From: Auricularia sp. M13
Taxonomy: Eukaryota; Basidiomycota; Agaricomycetes; Auriculariales; Auriculariaceae
Reading direction: 5' to 3'
DNA: 64,000 bases
NCBI GenBank assembly: GCA_037042915.1
Contig: CM073195.1
Coordinates: forward strand, 3,968,001-4,032,000
Below the pieces are notes generated by a model. The model searched no databases. It saw nothing but the letters and a program-made list of their open reading frames with translations, and was not told the DNA's origin. Below are positions 11,538-23,400 of this stretch, in pieces (the stretch's first letter is position 1; the number at the start of each line of letters is the position of its first letter). Made by a program: the position numbers and the translations under genes.

Positions 11538-12921
11538 CCAGCGCCTTCCGATCGAGTTGATCACCGGGATATTCGACTTCCTTGAATTCAATGACCTCGT
11601 TGTGTCTGGCTGGGTGTGCCATCACTGGAGGCGCCTCGCCCGGAATCATCTGAACTTCTGGAGCGATATTCGCATCGATTGCCTAAGCCCTGCAGCACTA
11701 TTTTGGGCACGCCAGCGGCTCATATGGACCGACAAAAGACCTTTCCGCCTGGTGGTCGACTTCCAAGAACGCCATGTTCAGGTCGAACGGGAGCTACTTG
11801 ACCTTGTCTGCGCTACTTTGGGGACCGTCCGCGAGCTCCGAATCACTCTGGATTCTTTCTATGCTATCAGCATCTACGAAACTCTCCTGAATCGAGCTCA
11901 AAACCTCGAGAAGTTCAGCCTTTGTCTCGTACTGGGCCCCCAGGGCGAGCTGTTTGAACTTCAGGACCTACCGCTTCCGAGCGGCATTTTCGGCCGGACC
12001 TGCGACCGCCTGCGGAGCGTTTCCTTACAGAACGTAATTCTTACACATATTACGCCTATTACGGCGTTCAGCGCTGTGGAGATGGTTGCCATTACGTTCG
12101 GCGAGTCTGTCCGCTACCAGTTCCCAGTCTGGCTCTACGACTACTTCCCTGCCATGACTTGGCTCTCTTTATCTTCCGGAACCATCTTATTCAATGCAGA
12201 GTCACCGGTTTCCCTCTTAAACAGGTTCTCTCGGTTGAGTTATCTCGATCTGAGCTTCAGTGGCAGTTGCACTGTTGACGTATTCAGCCACATCGCCACG
12301 ACGAATATCCCGGAGATAACTGTCACCAACCCGAATGACGATGCCGTGTATGCTGCTCTGGGCCCGCTTCGCAGTCCATTTCACATGTTTTGTCAGACCG
12401 TCAGCTCACTCAACTGCGAAGAGCTGAACATCGCCATCTGGTCCTCGTCCACAAATCACTTGCGACATTTCGCCGAAAATCCTCAGAACTACGAGCCTGG
12501 AAGCGATAATGGTCCACTTACTCTCTTTGAGAACGAAGAATTTGCAGAACAAATCAGTTCTCTGACGATCTCAAGCTCGATTTGGTCGACCATAGTGCCT
12601 TTCCTGCCGTCGTATACAATTCTCACCGATCTCCGCCTCTGGATCATGGAATGGAGCTACCTGCCCCTGTCTCTGCCACAGGAACCACTCAGGCTTCCCT
12701 CTCTACATACGTTGCTATTTGAAGCAGTCCGCGGTGAAGTGCATATCGCTGCGGGCGAATTGGTCACATTTTTGGAGCGGACCTCGTCGAACCGTGTACA
12801 CTTGCGTTTGTGGCGCATCAAGCTAGTCGGGAATATAGACGAGCTGCAAGATCGCACACTGTCGGTCTCCCACAACTATCCGAACGAACTGGGTCGATTT
12901 CGCATACTACGACAACGTTAG
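11503..12921 (+). CDS. F-box protein (472 aa)
   Basis: A single-exon gene. An N-terminal F-box covers about residues 14-58 (LPIELITGIFDFLEFNDL, then CHHWRRLARNHLNFW). A leucine-rich, irregular C-terminal part follows, as in agaricomycete F-box/LRR-like proteins. The expected role is substrate receptor of an SCF ubiquitin ligase, with the F-box contacting Skp1 and the tail binding an unknown target. The start lies inside the right arm of a 60-nt inverted repeat. The gene converges on a second F-box gene about 120 bp downstream. Confidence 0.85.
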   Translation: MESPSAIRDAPCQRLPIELITGIFDFLEFNDLVVSGWVCHHWRRLARNHLNFWSDIRIDCLSPAALFWARQRLIWTDKRPFRLVVDFQERHVQVERELLDLVCATLGTVRELRITLDSFYAISIYETLLNRAQNLEKFSLCLVLGPQGELFELQDLPLPSGIFGRTCDRLRSVSLQNVILTHITPITAFSAVEMVAITFGESVRYQFPVWLYDYFPAMTWLSLSSGTILFNAESPVSLLNRFSRLSYLDLSFSGSCTVDVFSHIATTNIPEITVTNPNDDAVYAALGPLRSPFHMFCQTVSSLNCEELNIAIWSSSTNHLRHFAENPQNYEPGSDNGPLTLFENEEFAEQISSLTISSSIWSTIVPFLPSYTILTDLRLWIMEWSYLPLSLPQEPLRLPSLHTLLFEAVRGEVHIAAGELVTFLERTSSNRVHLRLWRIKLVGNIDELQDRTLSVSHNYPNELGRFRILRQR

Positions 12922-13043
12922 GTAAAGCATATTCCCTATTTCCGCGGAGTTAAGAGACCACGTTGTTGACATCAGAAGTTATCGACTCCAGGATATATGG
13001 TCAGGCTACGCTAGTCACTCTGTATCTCGGCGTGAGAAGCTGT

Positions 13044-14438
13044 TTATAGGTGTATAATGCAAGAACTGTCAGACATACCTTGGTGGTGTAGGTTTGTCCT
13101 CAGGATAGAAAAGAAATATGGCCGAAGTGTCTCGACCTCTCCCGACAAGACCACCAGATGCAGCTGGAGAGCGACGCAATGGGTCACTATGAGACGAGAA
13201 AATGCCACCAAATCCGCGACATTGAGGCGAACGAAGTCACCCATCGCCTGCACAGCAAGTGTCTTCAGTCGCGGACAGTTCAGGCTCTCCTTTGGAAGCT
13301 CCGCGTCCGAAGCGGGAAGCCCGTCATCGTCCATTAAAACAACTAGCTCCTCGACATGGTTCTCCGCTAGATGGAAAAACGAGCGCGCGATGGACCATAA
13401 CGACGTCGAGATGCGAAGGGCAGCTATGCGGCCGATGAAGGCAGAATCCGATAACATCGCCGTGGCAGCGTTCATCTGGTTGGGTAGGAAGTATTCGTCG
13501 GACTCCACGAAGGCACGAACGCGTTTCGCGTCTAGAGATGAATACATGATGCGGTAGTCGCCCGGCGATCTCGGAACTTTGAGGAAGACCATAAGCAAGC
13601 GAGGCGGCAGCTGAGCGAGCGCGGCCTTGACTGTCTCGCGATCCGAATGACTGCAGAGAACCTCGCGGATGGACGCGGTCGTGGGGAACGCGCGGAAGAA
13701 TTTGACAGTCTCTTCTTCGTAATACGCGATTTCGAGGATGTCGAGCTTGGCGAAGCCCGTAGCTACGTTTCCGGGGAGATTCTCGGGGACCTGCAGGCCG
13801 CCACCAAACATGGTGAGTCGCCGCAGGGATGGAAAAATGCTGAATAGCTCGGGTGGGAAATAATACCATGCGCCGTCTGGTCCTGACAGAAGAGCCGTGT
13901 CTGCACGCTGAAACGCAGGCACAAGCCTGGAGGGAAGTGTTACGCCTTCCAGGTGCACCTCTCGCAATGCGGGCGCAGTTCCAGAGAAGATGTTGACGGG
14001 AACACATATGTCTCGTGGATTGTCCAGCGGACAGGACATGTCCAAGCGGAAAAACTCGAGAATGGGCGCGGTGCCAATGAGAATGCTGCACAGCTGCTCG
14101 AAATGTCTGTTATGGACAACAATTGTCAGGTAGCGAGCGCGAACAAGCAGGCCATTGATCATGGGAAGGAGTATGGCTGTGACGGCAGGGCCGTCATCGG
14201 AGATTGAGATACGGAGGGACACTGGGCGAGCGTTGCCTGCGGCGACCCTCTTCGCGGCCCATTCCAGGTCGAGGAGAGAAAGGGATCTGATTTCAATCGA
14301 CCCCCAGAAAGAGGGATGATCGAATACGAGACAGCGCCAGTATGAGCAGACCTGGCTGGCGGCGTACAGTTCATGAAGGCTCAAGAACTCGAACGTCCCA
14401 GACCATAACTCGCTAGGCAAAGCCCGTGAGCGGTCCAT
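13044..14438 (-). CDS. F-box protein (about 464 aa)
   Basis: A single-exon gene, convergent with the preceding F-box gene. I prefer the start at 14438 (MDRSRALPSELW), because the F-box begins directly after it (LPSELWSGTFEFLSLHELY, then CSYWRCLVFDHPSFWGSI). An in-frame ATG at 14546 would add 36 residues. The remainder is a leucine-rich irregular repeat region with no separate domain. It is probably an SCF substrate receptor. Architecture and length match the neighbour (YW/HW...FW around residues 30-45), so the two are probably old paralogues, though the tails differ strongly. Confidence 0.82.
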   Translation of the reverse strand: MDRSRALPSELWSGTFEFLSLHELYAASQVCSYWRCLVFDHPSFWGSIEIRSLSLLDLEWAAKRVAAGNARPVSLRISISDDGPAVTAILLPMINGLLVRARYLTIVVHNRHFEQLCSILIGTAPILEFFRLDMSCPLDNPRDICVPVNIFSGTAPALREVHLEGVTLPSRLVPAFQRADTALLSGPDGAWYYFPPELFSIFPSLRRLTMFGGGLQVPENLPGNVATGFAKLDILEIAYYEEETVKFFRAFPTTASIREVLCSHSDRETVKAALAQLPPRLLMVFLKVPRSPGDYRIMYSSLDAKRVRAFVESDEYFLPNQMNAATAMLSDSAFIGRIAALRISTSLWSIARSFFHLAENHVEELVVLMDDDGLPASDAELPKESLNCPRLKTLAVQAMGDFVRLNVADLVAFSRLIVTHCVALQLHLVVLSGEVETLRPYFFSILRTNLHHQGMSDSSCIIHL

Positions 14439-14546
14439 GATCGACAAAAGTGCGAGTGAACGCAACGAGGCGCGGGGCAGCAAAGAGGATATAGCCTGCT
14501 CGGACGGGCTGCCATAGCGACCGAAAAACAACGTTGAAGAGAACAA

Positions 14547-15914
14547 CGACGTTGTTTCGGTTGCATCCCAATAAGTGCGAGCAGACGACAGCCCCTTGCA
14601 TTTGAGTGCTGAATAGCGGTGTTACACTGCCCGTGAGTCTAGCGGAACGTAGCTTTATGAGCGCAGGAGGCAAGTCTCGCGACGCGTTCCTCCGGAATTC
14701 GGGCCGGTCGCACCATGGCTTGAACAACTCTTGCGACCGTTCCTCAAAGACTTGAATAATTTGAATGAATGTTGTGGCAATTAAACTAAGCATCTTATTA
14801 TACTGCGTCTGTATCTCTGATGAAGAATTGTCGGGATCGCTGCGTTGTTAACATCCAACCCAATCGCAGAAACCGAAGCAAGCATCGCTCGCCAGTGCAA
14901 ATATTTCCAGTCCATACAGCCATACGGTGGGACATACTGTACATTGACGACGGCAGTTAGTTTGCTGAATAGAGAAGAAGGACCGCTCCAGCTCTGTCCC
15001 CTCCGTGTAGTCATAGGATAATCAGATGCAGGTCAAATGCGCTGAAACCGAGCATGAAAACTCCAGTTCACCGTGAGGTATCAGACAAAAATTTGTCCAT
15101 AGCTTGGATGGCAAACATTTTAAGACGAGAGGCAGAAGGAGGCCAGCGCTAGATACAGTAGTCGAGCAGACGCACTGGCTGAATTGTCGCATCATGAGCT
15201 CCTGGACTGTGGAATCGAAGAGAGGGGCGGGCAGCCATGGAGGGCCCCTGTCTGGATCGGACCTCTCATAGGATAAGCGGGCCTTGTGTCCTCATCATTC
15301 AATCGTCAGAGGAGCCCGAAAAGCAAGCGAAGTGACAGCACATTTTGGTTGGCTGCGCATGCTCTCCGCGTGTCGGCGCCTCTCTGCGATTCCACAGCCA
15401 CTGGCAACAGCGTCACGGTGGAGGAGCTGATGGACGAGTCGTCCGACTCGGAGCTTCTGAATCATCTGCTTATTCTATTGGGAGACCACACGGGGTCCTT
15501 CACCTCCTCGGTTCAGAAAACAAAAACAACCGGCCGTCGTCAATGTACTGTACGTGTCAACCGAGTTCACAACGACGAGGCAATGCTGCAGCATGGGCTT
15601 GAGATCTACTCCGAGTCGCGATCGGCTGGAGAGTGGTACATAGGTAGTGTCATACCCACTCTAATAGTAGCGAACCCGGAAAATGAAATGCCCCTTTTCG
15701 TGTTGAGAATGAGGGTGAAGTGTATGCTCGTGGATCCAAAGTACGGGAGTTCATACACCCCTATTGGTGGATGCCCTAATAATGCAATATGCACCTACAG
15801 CCTGAGCTGAAATTTTTAAATCGAGCGCGATATCAACTTTCAATGTCAGTAAAATAGCAATCCAAGGATACGGTAGTATCCTATATTATAATACATGATA
15901 ATAACAATATGGAG
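14547..15914. other. Intergenic, one weak frame
   Basis: An open frame at 15286-15810 (+, 174 codons) has a Ser/Asp/Glu-rich patch but no recognisable domain, and may be chance. Nothing else is supported. Confidence 0.35.
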
Positions 15915-16662
15915 ACCCCTACCTTATAGACCACACGAAACAGTTGCATCACCGCGGCGAGGGGTTGCACGCCCTGATAGGGCATTTCGGTCCTATCGGA
16001 CATTATCGGCATTATGCGACCTTATCGGCCTTATCGGCCTTATACGGCTTTTGCCCGCCCAGGCTCAAAAGATCCCTTTCTCTCTCTCTTCTTCCTTACT
16101 CACACCCCTCTTCACTTACCCTTACTCTCTTCAACTATTCCTATCTCGTCTTCATTTTACTTTTACTTATCTTCAAGTATCCTATAACCAATCTATTTCT
16201 TTACACTAGCTATCTCTATTAGACTTGTATTCTATAAAGTCCATGACCCGACCACCGTCAGCTCTGTTACTAGCATAGGAGAAGATCCGGAGGGTACCTC
16301 GATTGATGAGAATTAAAGCGCAACAGACGGCCGCAGTCACAAATGGTCCAGAGCAGCCCGCCGGTAGTATAAGCGCTATCTCCGCTGTCAAGCGATGCTT
16401 CCGGCTCTTGACAGGTTTACAGAACGAAATCCCACTGAAACTGAGACGATTATTGGTCTCTGACCCCACTTCTGTATAGATTATTGTCAGGGATAATACG
16501 GACTTGTAATCAGGCCAAGTCCAGATACACCTTGGGTGTCCTTATCCTGACCTTATGGGACTTTATGGGACCTTATCGGACCCTATCCTGAGCCAGCCTC
16601 AACATTATCAAACATTATCTTGTATTACTGGTTGGCATAACGTCATAATGTCCTGTAGGGGT
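15915..16662. mobile_element. Candidate non-autonomous DNA element with TTATCGG repeats
   Basis: The 8-nt ends ACCCCTAC and GTAGGGGT are inverted. Both flanks inside them are full of short TTATCGG/CCTTATGGG-type repeats (about 15990-16045 and 16540-16600). The interior is AT-rich and without a plausible gene. No clear target-site duplication was found, and 8-nt termini can occur by chance, so confidence is low. Confidence 0.3.
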
Positions 16663-17175
16663 GAATACTGGTTTTGCTGTTTTACTGACAAAGGTAAAGC
16701 GTGCGCGCGAAGCGAAGGTCCGATCGCGAGAAACTCAAATCGTGTACCATCCGGGATGTCGACGGACACACTGTACAGCGGTACATGTGCGGAAGCATGA
16801 GACGCTGCCAGGGGCCGTTAATTCCGAGTCCCCGCGATCGTCCGTCACACACCCAACGCTCACAACGCAGCTCACAAAAGTCCCAAGAAGAAAAATAAAG
16901 CGTCCAGCGCGCATCTTACTGTATACGTATCATATGAGGTGGGCCGAGTGAGCGACAGACAATGAAAGTGAAAGAAAGAAAGGATATCATCGTACCGCAA
17001 CATCCACAGCAACACCCACATGCGCGCAAGCGAATGAACAACGGAAAAATAACGCAGTTACGATAACGAGGATGACAAACGAATCGGACACAAGAGTCCA
17101 TGTGGTGTGTCCAGCAATGGGCGCTCATCGCTGCTCGCTGCCCATCTATAGCAGCGCCGCGGCTATGTACAGCAG

Positions 17176-18454
17176 CTACAGCAGCGCGACGACAGCCGCG
17201 CCCAGCCCGAGCGCAACGGCCGCCGGGACGAGCGCGACGCCGCCAGGACCCGACGGCGCCGAGTTGGTCGCCTCGGAGCGGCGCCGCAGCCGCGGCGGCG
17301 GCGTGGGCCCGCCGACGAGCGTCGTCGTGGGGTGCATCACCGGCTGCTCGTACCGCAGGATCATCTTGTTCAGCGGCGCGCCGTCGAAGCTGCACAAGGC
17401 GAAATGTCAGTAAAGGCGAGGGTTTGGAGGATGCAGGGTTGTTCGGTGCTCGCACCTGCCCGGCTGTTGCGCGATGCAGGTGGCCGGGCGGCGCGATGTA
17501 TCGACTGGCATGACTCGGGCGCACGCCAGGCGGGATGCCCAAGATGAAACGAGGAGCGCACGGCATCAGTCGTCGGTAACGACGTAAATAGCGCGGCATC
17601 GGGCTCTGCGTATTAGAGCAACCGTGCAAGCACGCGCTGGCCAGTAGAAGACGGGCGCCTACTGGCCAAGAATGCGCAGCGCCGGCGTTCCTCTCGGCGT
17701 GCACCAGTCGGGCAGCGGCCAAGACACCGACGCCAATACACCCACCGCCCCCGCAAAGAAAAAGGCGCACAAAACAGAACAGAGCTTAGAAACTCACCGG
17801 AAGAGATGCAAATGATAGCCTCCACTCGGCGGGTCGTAGAAGATGCGCCAGCTCTGGAAGAGGATCTGTGCGGAGAACTGCTGGATGGTGCTCGTCTTGC
17901 CGCCGCACGGGGTCTGGGTCTGGACGAGGCCGTCGGGCTCGAACGGGTTGAGGACGATGGAGCCGTTGTTCAGCAGCTCGTACGTCCCGTGCTGGAAGAG
18001 CATCGTCACGTTCGGGCATGCCGGCCGCGCCGCTGCAACGGGGCGTCAGCCTGCCTGGCGCTGGGTGCGAGGGATACTATAGGGCGTACGGTTGGAGCCG
18101 TAGCGGTACTCGGCTTGCTCGAAGAATCCATCTTCGGAGCTGCGGCAGAGTTGAGTATTAAGAGGAGGCGGCGACGGCGACGACGACGTACAAGGAGTAG
18201 GAGATGCCGCCGACCTTGGGCGGGTTGAATGTCTTGTTCTTCGGGTTCACAAAGTTCTAATCAAAGTCAATACAAGAAAGTAAGTAAACGGAAGAGCGGT
18301 GACGCACAGGGCCCGTCTGGACGAGGCCGGCGCCGGAGGACCAGGTGCCGTAGATGACGGTCGCGTTGTGCGCCTCGTCAAACCGGATCGAGTCGCCCTG
18401 CGCTAGCGCCAGGGCGAAGAGCCCGAACAGTGTCGTCGTCGGCGTCAGTCGCAT
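17176..18454 (-). CDS. ROT1: ROT1-like ER chaperone
   Basis: Five exons (18308-18454, 18192-18256, 18090-18139, 17798-18032, 17176-17389) join in phase to 236 residues. There is an N-terminal signal peptide (MRLTPTTTLFGLFALALAQG). The Rot1 core follows: GTWSSGAGLVQTGP, NFVNPKNKTFNPP, GISYSFSEDGFFEQAEYRY, MLFQHGTYELLNNGSIVL, and RFDGAPLNKMILRYEQP across the last junction. A C-terminal hydrophobic segment (ALVPAAVALGLGAAVVALL) fits the family's membrane anchor. Rot1 assists folding of glycoproteins and beta-1,6-glucan factors in the ER (established for yeast). Intron 4 is 408 nt, unusually long here. Confidence 0.9.
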
Positions 18455-18656
18455 GGTCGTGACGTGAGGGGGAGTGGCGGGAATGGAAGGAACGTCGGCG
18501 TATTTGTCCATGTTTGGTCCACCGATGCCCCCGAAAGTCCGCTCGTCGTGACGCAACCTCCCGCCGCTCCAACAGGTCCAGTGCTGGTTCTGCCCCTAGA
18601 GCCATGTGGACTTTACTATCGCTTCTCCAGAAATTTTTCTTTCTACGTCAGCTCCA

Positions 18657-19376
18657 TTATATATTCTGCAAAGCCATGGCATTCTCGGCGCTTGTCGCTT
18701 GGATACTGCTGGCTGGCGCTACACTTTGCATTTGCACGCTCGCATGCGTGTAGTGTAGACGCTCTAGCACACAGCGCCCGGTCCCGTGACTGGTGCACCG
18801 ACACGCCTCTCTCATAGACTTCCGCATCGCCGGGCGCCGGCAGTCATATCTTCTACATGACAGTCGCCTGGCCTTTGCTATCGACCACTTGCCCTTCGCC
18901 ACCCGGATCGTGATTCGTGATCTGCTCCGCGTCGTCGGTGGTAGCACCTGGCACCAAAGAACCGTTCTCGATATACATGAGCTGCGTAGCTGTATGAGAT
19001 TCCTGCCAGTGCGTGCCTGTCCGGCGTGTCTGCGCAGTGAGATGATCCTGTCATACACAAGACCATTTCCGACAAAGTTCGCTGGCAATTCATCATTACG
19101 AGAAGCCATGTGCTCGAGTTGACCCCAGTGCAGCCAGCCTCCGCCTTTCGCCATTGAGATCCTCCAACGTGTGCAAGGCCGTTTTTTCCGAAGGACTCTG
19201 TGGCGCCGCTCACCGTTCCCCAAAGCGCCAGAGCTTTCCAGAAGCGCTACCGTTCCCCATTCTAGGTGATTTAAGTGCCTTGCAAAGGCTTGGACATCGA
19301 TTTCTGACAGTGGCTTCGAATCTGCCCTCGCGCGGGCCTGGGCCAGCTGTCTGGCGCGCTTTTCCAATATGGGCAA
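18657..19376 (-). CDS. Hypothetical protein, weak
   Basis: An uninterrupted 239-codon frame upstream of ROT1. The first half is charged and helical (LEKRARQLAQARARAD, LSEIDVQAFARHLNHLEW). The second half is Arg/Cys-rich and looks less like protein. I recognise no family. It could be the first exon of a gene whose later exons I cannot place, or chance. Confidence 0.3.
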   Translation of the reverse strand: MPILEKRARQLAQARARADSKPLSEIDVQAFARHLNHLEWGTVALLESSGALGNGERRHRVLRKKRPCTRWRISMAKGGGWLHWGQLEHMASRNDELPANFVGNGLVYDRIISLRRHAGQARTGRNLIQLRSSCISRTVLWCQVLPPTTRSRSRITIRVAKGKWSIAKARRLSCRRYDCRRPAMRKSMREACRCTSHGTGRCVLERLHYTHASVQMQSVAPASSIQATSAENAMALQNI

Positions 19377-19599
19377 TAGCTGGAAAATACGCTCTCCGTC
19401 GATAATTGCAAGGCTCTCTGACCAAAAATCCGGACAGCATCACACTGCACGTCCCAGAGGCATATCAACAAGCGGACATCTTAATTCCCAATCGGAAAAC
19501 TCGAATGTGTATCAACCAAACCCCAAGTCACACGGTCGAGCCCTTCCAGCGACAACACTTGAGCTATACTTGTCGCACAACAGAAAGAGATCCAACGGC

Positions 19600-20087
19600 G
19601 ATTATTCTATTCGTGAACCTGGGTTCATGCATGAACCCCCGGGCTCATCAAGCCGACCGATGTGAACCTTTTCCGATCGCTTCCGAAGCCAGTGCCGGCA
19701 AACAGTAGGAAGCTCACTGTGCATGAAAATTGGACTCGAGGTTATCATAAAGTTGCATATGGTCAATTTTCATGATTTCAAAACTTCTGCGGTGGTCAGC
19801 GAGTTGTCCGGTCTTCAGCCGAGCACACCAGCGCTTGTGGCTCTGGGAAGTGGCAAACATCATCCCAAGCCTCTGAAACCGTGTAAAGCTGCCTGTAGCT
19901 TTAATATAGGTGCACATATAGCACGATGCGAATGACCCAGCTCCGTCAGGGTATTGGAGACGGCATTTTGGGTCGCACACCGCACTTCGGGCGAGAGACG
20001 CCCGTCTCCGAAGATTCGGCAGGATCGGATCAACAGGTCGGATGGCGATGAATCCTCATGAACCGGGGTTCACGAATAGAATCATCC
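19600..20087. mobile_element. MITE-like element with 30-bp terminal inverted repeats
   Basis: Positions 19600-19629 and 20058-20087 are inverted repeats matching at 27 of 30 positions. The inner part of each end (GAACC..GGTTC) is itself nearly palindromic. The 488-bp span encodes nothing recognisable. A target-site duplication was not clear. Size and structure fit a non-autonomous DNA transposon of unknown superfamily. Confidence 0.55.
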
Positions 20088-20164
20088 ACCGAACGGAGGG
20101 GTATGGCGTTCTTGAAAGGCGCAGCAGGGCGAGGAGGAGCGTGACATTTGAGGTGGAAGATGGG

Positions 20165-20300
20165 ATAGAGTGGGAGGGAGGGGGTAGACGCAGGTGAAGG
20201 CGCTCCCGGGGTTACCGATGGGTGTCACCTGCAACGTGGAGCTGAGTTGCTACCTCGACCACAACCCGTCTAGAAGCTCCTGTCAGTACACTCATCCCTG
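20165..20300 (-). pseudogene. Fragment related to the secreted Asp-run protein gene
   Basis: The minus strand reads STLQVTPIGNPGSAFTC, parallel to SAFQVTPIDDLDGAFT in the gene at 24287-25591, and the nucleotide similarity continues into the neighbouring intron sequence. Only about one exon is recognisable. It is a partial duplicate or remnant about 4 kb from its relative. Confidence 0.6.
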
Positions 20301-20417
20301 GTTTGAAATTTTTTCAGCTACGACTGAAGTGCTCCTCGCAATTAATTCTTCTGCCCCAAATCGGTCTTGTTCGCGCGCGATCCATACTATCTACTGACAT
20401 TTGCCGCCCACGCACAC

Positions 20418-23400
20418 TCATTCGTCTGCCGCAAGTCTCTCCGCTGCTCCAATGCGCCAGTCTCCTTTGATTTCTCCAAAGTACCGCAGAGCGTTCTGAG
20501 CACGCTTTTGTGCGAGCTCACGTTGTCCTCGATTTTGCGCTATCGTCGCCAAGCGTAGCTGTAATATGGCAAGCTCGTGGCTAAGGCCCATCCATTGCAG
20601 ACGCAAAAGCAAAGCCTCAACCAGACGTTCGGCAAAATCGTCATCGACGACTTCAGCGAGAATGGCCAGGCAGCGTACGCAGGTGACGGTGCTACCCTGT
20701 TTCCTGTATATGATAGCCGCACGGACCATCAGGGCTGCGGATTCGTCTCGGTTTCCTGCGGCGCATTCGACATCACCGAGGGAAGCGATGCAGTCAGCCT
20801 CAGCGTCCAGCATGTTTGTCCATTCTGGGCCGGAGAGGTCACTACCCCTCGTGATTGCCTCCCTCGCGAGGGTGAGTGCGACCTGAATAACAGCACGAGA
20901 TTCCGCAAAATCGCCACGAAGGACGCCCAGGTCGCTGCGGAGCGACAATGCCCGTATTTTCACGGACGGGGAAGCGTCCAGGGTAAGTGCGAGTTGATCG
21001 AGCTTTGCTAAAGCCACTGTAGCTTCATCGATATCTCCTGCTCGGAGGTGTGCCGTCGTGGAGAGCAATAGACACTCTGCATCGATACCAAGGTCTCCTG
21101 CCCCAGGTTTATCCGCTGCTAGTAGGATATCGGTGAGTTCGAGCGTCTTCCGTAGCTGACCGCGGAGCATGAAGAGCTCCGCCAGCTGCCAGCGAACATT
21201 TTCTACTCCTTGAGCATAAGATGTAGCCTCGAAGACAGACGACGCCTCCTGCAGCAATCCAATAGCAGCCTTTAAATCGCCCAAAAACACGAGGTTCCGG
21301 ACCATAAAGCACTTCCATCGACCGATGAAGTTGTCCTGGTAGTCAGCGCCCAGTTCCTTGTGCATGATGCCGATTGCGAACTCGAACTGTGCAATAGACT
21401 CCCGAGGCTGTCCGGAGAGATGTAGACAATAAGCTAAAGTGGCTGCGCATCGTGCCCAAAGTCGCGGATCCCCGCGAGGAGAGACCAAGTCAAGTAGTCG
21501 CTGAGACTCGAGAATGCCATCCGTCGGAGACATGTGCACTATCAAACGAAGACTGCATTCGACGACGCCTTCTTCGTTAGCGAGATGTTTGTAGATGTCG
21601 CGGGCCTCAGCAAGCAGAGTCTGCGGGTCTCCAGGTAACGCGTTATATTCCGATAGCCTGGCCCAGTGCATCAGCAACTCGGCGCGACAAACGTCAAGGC
21701 CCAGTTCCTTGGAATCTTTGACCGCGGCTGGCAGGAGCTCCGGTCCAGACCCCATACCGCAGATGTCGAAAAGGTTGCAGAGGGAGCAGACTGCTTTGAG
21801 GGCGGCGGTATGCCCGTCGTCGCAGTGACCGAAAACGTAGCGGATGACGGAGTCGATGTTAGCCAGTTCAGACGCAATTGCCGACAAATGAGCCTTAGTC
21901 GCAGACTGATGGAACTGTTCGGCAAGCTGAGCCAAGCCGAAGTAATGGTTGAACACGGGCGCTGCGCTCGCTTCCGACGGGCGATATTCGGCGAGCATGA
22001 AACTGCGGATAGGGGCCAGGACAGAGATGCGCTGAGCGCTGCTCCGCTCGACGAGCGAGGTCTGGGAGAGGACGGATAGCGCACGTGCGCTCTCTGGGAT
22101 GTTCCATAGTGCGATGTCGGTGTCAACAACACCACATGGAAGGAGCGCAAGGATGCTGAGTAGGTGCTGGCGGCGGGGACGGACTGCATTCGGGGCGATT
22201 GTAACGATAGAGTGATCGAGATGTTGAGACTGGAGAGCCGGTCCTGCGCATTGCCGCGGACGAGCATCGCAGTTTCGAGCGTGTCCCATCGACGCAGCAA
22301 GCTCTCCGCGGACTCCACTTGGGCGAGATTGGCCATCAGAACGACGGCCAACGGAATGTTGTCCAAGCGAGCAAGCAGCACATCGAGAGCCGTGTCAGTA
22401 TCAGGGCCTGTAAATTCAGCAATGGAGTGAAAGGTCTGCTTAGCAGCGGCCTCGCTAAGGGGGGCGAGGGGCGGGAAGAACGGCCGGCTCCAGCGGACCT
22501 GCCGGGGTCTCTCAGAGCCTCGAAGGGTGAGAACCAGGGATAGAGTCTCAATGGAGTCCAAGAACTGGAGGACGTCTTCGGCAGCGTGCCGCTTGTCTGC
22601 AAGTTCCCAAGCGGACTCGAAGTTGTCCAAGACAACGACGGCGGGCGCGGTGCCGATAATCTCGCGCAGTTGGACTCGTAGGATCTTTTCGTCAGAGGAC
22701 GCAATGCCGAAGGCGTCGGCGATGATGGTGAGACAGCTGGACTGCCCTTCTGCGGCATCACAGGGCACGAAGAATCGTTTAGAGCCGAAGTGCTCAACCA
22801 CCGAGCGGTCATGCAGCACAGCCAAAGACAGCGTGGTTTTCCCCATTCCTGGACCTCCGAGGATAGCCAGACGGCCGGGGAAGCACCTACAATCGCGCTG
22901 ACTGCGGCTTCTGTTTCGCTCGCGCGGCCAAAAAGCAGCGACGGCTTTGGCGGCAACTGGCATGCCGGAATTATGGAAGCGTGCGACGGTAACTCCGGCT
23001 CCGTCGCCTGCTTATCCGCCAGGGATTTAATGCGCAGCTCGAGGTTGCCAGCCATAGCAGTCGTCTGAATTTTGAGTTGGACCTGATTGAAGGATCAGTC
23101 TGCGGTCGCCACGCAAGCCTTATGCCACATACCGTGAGAATCTGGAATGCATTTCGTACGGTATCGGAAAGCTGAAGTAACTGCTCTTTGTCGCGCTGCT
23201 GATGAAGTAGCTGCGAGAGGTAGCTCTTCTTTCCCATCGAGCGAAGAGACTCGTTCACGTCGTTCAAGACACTGCTCGGGGTCAATATTTTCCACTCCCA
23301 TACCAATGCACGAGCTCACCTTGAAAATCTCATCAATGGCTCCAAGCGGCTCGGGTCGGCAGGCTGAGAGTTATCTTGGAGAATCGAGGCGATAGCCTCG

